From: DATAEY01 sp038199035
Lineage (GTDB): Bacteria > Actinomycetota > Thermoleophilia > Solirubrobacterales > Solirubrobacteraceae
Assembly (NCBI GenBank): GCA_038199035.1
Contig: JBBPZM010000023.1
Coordinates: 1-64,000 of the forward strand
Direction: 5' to 3'
Length of the DNA: 64,000 nucleotides
Made by a program: the position numbers and the translations under genes. Shown here piece by piece: positions 61,332-64,000 of this stretch. The notes beneath the pieces were generated by a model. It made no database searches, had not been told where the DNA came from, and saw only the letters and a list, made by a program, of their open reading frames with translations. The number at the start of each line of letters is the position of its first letter. Position 1 is the first letter of the stretch.

Positions 61332-62471
61332 ATGAGCGTCCTCGTGACCGGTGGGGCGCTCGGGGGGCTTGCCGCCGCGCTCGTGCTCATGGCCACCGGG
61401 TGCGGCACGCCGCGCGAGCACGCCGACAGGACGGCCACCGACGGTGGCTCGGCTCATCAGTCTGCTCCCGCCCGCCCGCAGCAGCCCTCGCTGGCCCAGC
61501 GCGTCGGCCAGGCCGTGATCCTGTCCTTCGCGGGGCCCACGGTTCCCGGCTACGTCGAGCGCGCCCTGCGGGAGGGAAGGGCGGCCGGGGTCATCCTCTT
61601 CTCGGACAACGTGCAGTCCGCCGGGCAGCTGCGCGCCCTCACCGCTCGCCTCCAGCGCGCCGCCCCCGGAGGCGCCCTGATCATGACCGACCAGGAGGGC
61701 GGCCCGGTGAGGATCGTCCCCTTCGCCGCTCCCTCCGACGGCCAGGCCACCCAGGGAACGCCGGGCGAGGCAAGCGACCAGGCCGGCGCCGCCGCGCGCG
61801 ACCTGCGCGGACTCGGGGTCAACGTCGATCTCGCGCCGGTGGCCGACGTGCCCTCGGTGGCCGGCGCCGCCCTCGCCGGGCGAGCCTTCAGCGGGGACGG
61901 GCCGACGGTGGCGGCGCGCGTCGCCGCCGCCGTGCGCGCGTACTCCCGCCACCGCGTCGGCGCGACGGCCAAGCACTTCCCCGGCCTCGGGGCGGCCACC
62001 GTCAACACCGACGACGGGCCGGTCACCATCCCGACCGTCACCGAGCAGGACCTCCAGCCGTTCCGCGCGGCGATCGCCGCCGGCGTGCCGCTCGTCATGG
62101 CCTCACATGGCCTCTATCCCTCGCTCGACCCCGCGCACCTCGCCTCACAGTCGCCGGCGATCCTCGGCGGGCTCCTGCGCCAGCGCATGGGCTTCGGCGG
62201 CGTCATCGTCACGGACTCGATGGAGGCCGCGGCGGTGACCGACCGCGCCCCGATCACCGTCTCAGCGCAACGGTCGCTCCTCGCCGGCGCCGACCTGCTG
62301 CTGCTCACCGGCGACGGGTCCTTTCGCCCGGTGTCGCGCCACCTCCTCGCGGCGGCACGGCGCTCGCCCGCCCTGCGCGCGCGGCTCGAGCAGGCCAACG
62401 CCCGCGTGCTCGCGCTCAAGCGGCGCCTCGGCCTGCGAGCTTCCGCGCCCCCTACGCCGGAAAGGCGTTGA
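61332..62471 (+). CDS. Glycoside hydrolase family 3 lipoprotein (NagZ-like beta-N-acetylhexosaminidase)
   Basis: 379 residues. Signal GALGGLAAALVLMATGCGTP with a lipobox predicts a lipid-anchored extracellular enzyme. GH3 landmarks are ALIMTDQEGGPVRI, GVNVDLAPVADV, GATAKHFPGLGAATVNTDDG (the His-containing loop typical of NagZ) and VIVTDSMEAAAV with the nucleophile Asp. It probably removes N-acetylglucosamine from peptidoglycan fragments or another glycan. The 3' end overlaps the convergent lipoprotein gene by 20 bases. Confidence 0.9.
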   Translation: MSVLVTGGALGGLAAALVLMATGCGTPREHADRTATDGGSAHQSAPARPQQPSLAQRVGQAVILSFAGPTVPGYVERALREGRAAGVILFSDNVQSAGQLRALTARLQRAAPGGALIMTDQEGGPVRIVPFAAPSDGQATQGTPGEASDQAGAAARDLRGLGVNVDLAPVADVPSVAGAALAGRAFSGDGPTVAARVAAAVRAYSRHRVGATAKHFPGLGAATVNTDDGPVTIPTVTEQDLQPFRAAIAAGVPLVMASHGLYPSLDPAHLASQSPAILGGLLRQRMGFGGVIVTDSMEAAAVTDRAPITVSAQRSLLAGADLLLLTGDGSFRPVSRHLLAAARRSPALRARLEQANARVLALKRRLGLRASAPPTPERR

Positions 62472-63222
62472 CGAGCACGTAGCCGCCCGATGAGGCGCTG
62501 GGCGCCCGGCGCGCCATGATCATCGTGTAGTAGCGCGTCGGGGCGCTGCGAACCTTGTAGAAGGCGATTTGCGCGTTGCCGCCCAGGGCCACCGGCCGCG
62601 CCCGTTGGTCGGCCTGGAGCTCGCGACGAAACGGCTCGCTGGAGACCCGCCGGCAGACCTGGCGGTCGCCGCCGGTACCCAGCCCCATCTGACGATCGAC
62701 GAAGCGCAGGAACGTGTTGCAGTCGCCGCTCTGAAGCGAGCGCACGACGGTGGCCGCAGCAGCGTCGAACTGCGCCGGCCGAGCGCTGCCGATCGAAGGC
62801 CCGGGCGCATCCTCGATGAAGGCGACGTGGAAGCGCCGGTCACTGTCGAGGGCGAGCGCCATCAGCTTGCGCTGGCCGCCGATCGAGGCGTAGTCAATCA
62901 CCGCGCCGGTGCCGTAGGCCTTTCCGTGGGGGTCGGAGAACGTCCCGAGCTCCGCCTTGACGCTGCGGCAGGCCGGCTCGCCGATCGTCCCGTAGACCGA
63001 GTGCAGCAGTCCCTTGACCGCAGTGCAGGACGAGGCGGTCGCCGCACCCTCGACCCGCGCCACGACGTCGCTCACCCGCTCGGCGGGCACGGGATCGACG
63101 TTGCGCACGGCGGGCCGTCGCGGCTTGGGCGCAGGGGGCGAGCTCCCGCACCCGACGAGGCCGAAGGGCGCCGCCACAGCCAGGCAGGCGGCGATGTCGA
63201 TGGCGAGGCGGCGAACGCCCAC
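62452..63222 (-). CDS. Hypothetical lipoprotein
   Basis: 256 residues from GTG 63222. The signal VGVRRLAIDIAACLAVAAPF, GLVGCGSS has a lipobox. The mature protein contains two similar halves, each with paired Cys: SSCTAVKGLLHSVYGTIGEP, ACRSV in the first and SGDCNTFLRFVDRQMGLGTG, GDRQVCRRV in the second. This internal duplication suggests two equal domains. The family is not recognised. It lies 17 bases after the P450 stop on the same strand, so both may be co-transcribed. Confidence 0.7.
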   Translation of the reverse strand: MGVRRLAIDIAACLAVAAPFGLVGCGSSPPAPKPRRPAVRNVDPVPAERVSDVVARVEGAATASSCTAVKGLLHSVYGTIGEPACRSVKAELGTFSDPHGKAYGTGAVIDYASIGGQRKLMALALDSDRRFHVAFIEDAPGPSIGSARPAQFDAAAATVVRSLQSGDCNTFLRFVDRQMGLGTGGDRQVCRRVSSEPFRRELQADQRARPVALGGNAQIAFYKVRSAPTRYYTMIMARRAPSASSGGYVLVNAFPA

Positions 63223-63239
63223 AGACCCAACGCGGGAAG

Positions 63240-64000
63240 TCAGGCCGCCGCCCGACCGACCAGGTCGGGCACCCCGCGCTCGGCCACCACCACGGGCAGG
63301 CCTTCCCGCGGCGAGAGGGTCGGCATCTGGCGGATCGTCATGCGGTGGCCGGGCAGCAGCCCGAGCCGGAAGCGCTGGAGGATGAGCGTGGCGATGGCCT
63401 TGATCTCGAGCTGGCCGAAGCGCATCCCGATGCACGTGCGCGATCCCCCGCCGAAGGGCACGTAGGCCCCCTTGGGCAGGGCGGCTCGGGCCTGCAGCGA
63501 GAAGCGCTGCGGACGGAAGGCCTCGGGCTCGGGGAACACCTCGGGCAGGTGGTGGCTGGCCCACGAGCAGTAGTTGACCGGCATCCCTCCGGGAACGGTC
63601 TGGCCGGCCAGCTCGAAGGTCTCGAGCGCGCGGCGTGGGCCCACCCAGGCTGGCGGGTAGAGGCGCAGCGTCTCGTCGAGGACCATGTCGAGCTCGGGCA
63701 GGCCGCCCATGAGGTCGTCGGCGTCGGGCGCACGCCCGTCGAGCACGCGGTCCTGCTCTTCGAGCACGGTGGCCAGGGCGCCGGGGTGGCGGGCCAGCTC
63801 GTAGAACAGGAAGGTCAGCGTCGACGTCGTGGTGTCGTGCCCGGCGAAGAGAAGGGTCATGACCTGGTCGCGCAGCTCGCGATCGCTGAAGCCCTCGCCG
63901 TCCTCATCGCGGGCCTCCATGAGCAGCGACAGCAGGTCCTCTCCCCGCCGACCGGTGGCGCGGCGTCGGGCGATCTCGGCGTAGATCACCCGGTCGAGCA
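63240..64000 (-). CDS. Cytochrome P450, 5' end outside window
   Basis: The C-terminal 253 codons are present; the start lies beyond base 64000. The I-helix oxygen motif is LLFAGHDTTTSTLTF, the ExxR motif is LDETLRLYPPAWVGPRR, and the heme-binding loop is PFGGGSRTCIGMRFGQLEIK with the axial Cys. The sequence resembles the bacterial CYP102/CYP4-like class E enzymes more than the classical CYP105 type. The substrate is unknown. Confidence 0.93.
   Translation of the reverse strand, partial: LDRVIYAEIARRRATGRRGEDLLSLLMEARDEDGEGFSDRELRDQVMTLLFAGHDTTTSTLTFLFYELARHPGALATVLEEQDRVLDGRAPDADDLMGGLPELDMVLDETLRLYPPAWVGPRRALETFELAGQTVPGGMPVNYCSWASHHLPEVFPEPEAFRPQRFSLQARAALPKGAYVPFGGGSRTCIGMRFGQLEIKAIATLILQRFRLGLLPGHRMTIRQMPTLSPREGLPVVVAERGVPDLVGRAAA

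Overview
The window is a 64 kb piece of a high-GC bacterial chromosome. Gene density is very high, GTG and TTG starts are frequent, and 4-base start/stop overlaps (ATGA, GTGA, TTGA) are common. Several gene families point to an actinobacterium, most likely Thermoleophilia (Solirubrobacterales-like): a SUF-only Fe-S assembly system, a WS/DGAT acyltransferase, a SigB/F/G-type sigma factor, several secreted ferritin-like proteins and a DUF4242 protein. This placement is inferred from gene content and codon bias. There is no rRNA gene or other taxonomic marker in the window.

Layout. 1-9.3 kb: a truncated PQQ beta-propeller gene, then an Rrf2 regulator with sufC-sufD-sufS-sufU, two small unknown genes and a secreted phosphoesterase on the other strand, and sufB. 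9.4-13.1 kb: an HD-GYP/LuxR regulator followed by a decaying accessory patch (LuxR and HsdS relics, DUF4242, a DUF4160/DUF2442 pair). 13.1-24.7 kb: mixed metabolism and envelope genes, including a NodIJ-like ABC exporter, a dodecin, a GMC oxidoreductase, an acyl-CoA synthetase, a sulfotransferase, and a polysaccharide-type ABC permease paired with a zinc-ribbon/Wzt-C-like protein. 24.7-30.2 kb: ispH, a methyltransferase, an M28 peptidase, and a phosphotransferase-DUF6285-acyl-CoA dehydrogenase operon that resembles lvaABC (4-hydroxyacyl-CoA catabolism). 30.3-33.1 kb: four secreted ferritin-like proteins of two alternating subtypes. 33.2-46.5 kb: WS/DGAT, SufT-like, STAS, FxsA, two HAD hydrolases, a sigma factor, CDGSH, a diiron HO-like enzyme, a GCS2-type ligase, a PrmC-like methyltransferase, a ferritin-like protein, Ku and a GT4 glycosyltransferase. 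46.6-52.7 kb: gltBD. 53-56.2 kb: a flavin monooxygenase with a coupled TetR regulator and a conserved unknown.

56.2-61.3 kb is the most mobile-looking part. It has two tRNA genes (Glu-TTC and Val-TAC), lower-GC genes around tRNA-Glu (a PD-(D/E)XK-like protein and an HTH protein with a LAGLIDADG-like motif), a serine-recombinase remnant whose reading frame runs into tRNA-Val, a frameshifted gene, and a VapBC module between short direct repeats. 61.3-64 kb holds a GH3 lipoprotein, an unknown lipoprotein and a truncated cytochrome P450.

How the genes work together. SUF proteins (1.5-9.3 kb) and the SufT-like protein (34.7 kb) would mature Fe-S enzymes present in the same window: IspH, GltB/GltD and CDGSH. 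Acyl-CoA synthetase, acyl-CoA dehydrogenase with its kinase, and WS/DGAT form a lipid-metabolism theme. Dodecin, ferritin-like proteins, CDGSH and the GCS2-type ligase form an iron/redox theme. Many genes have a TAnnnT hexamer 7-11 bases before the start codon, suggesting leaderless transcripts. All functional names rest on motif recognition by eye; no database search was possible.
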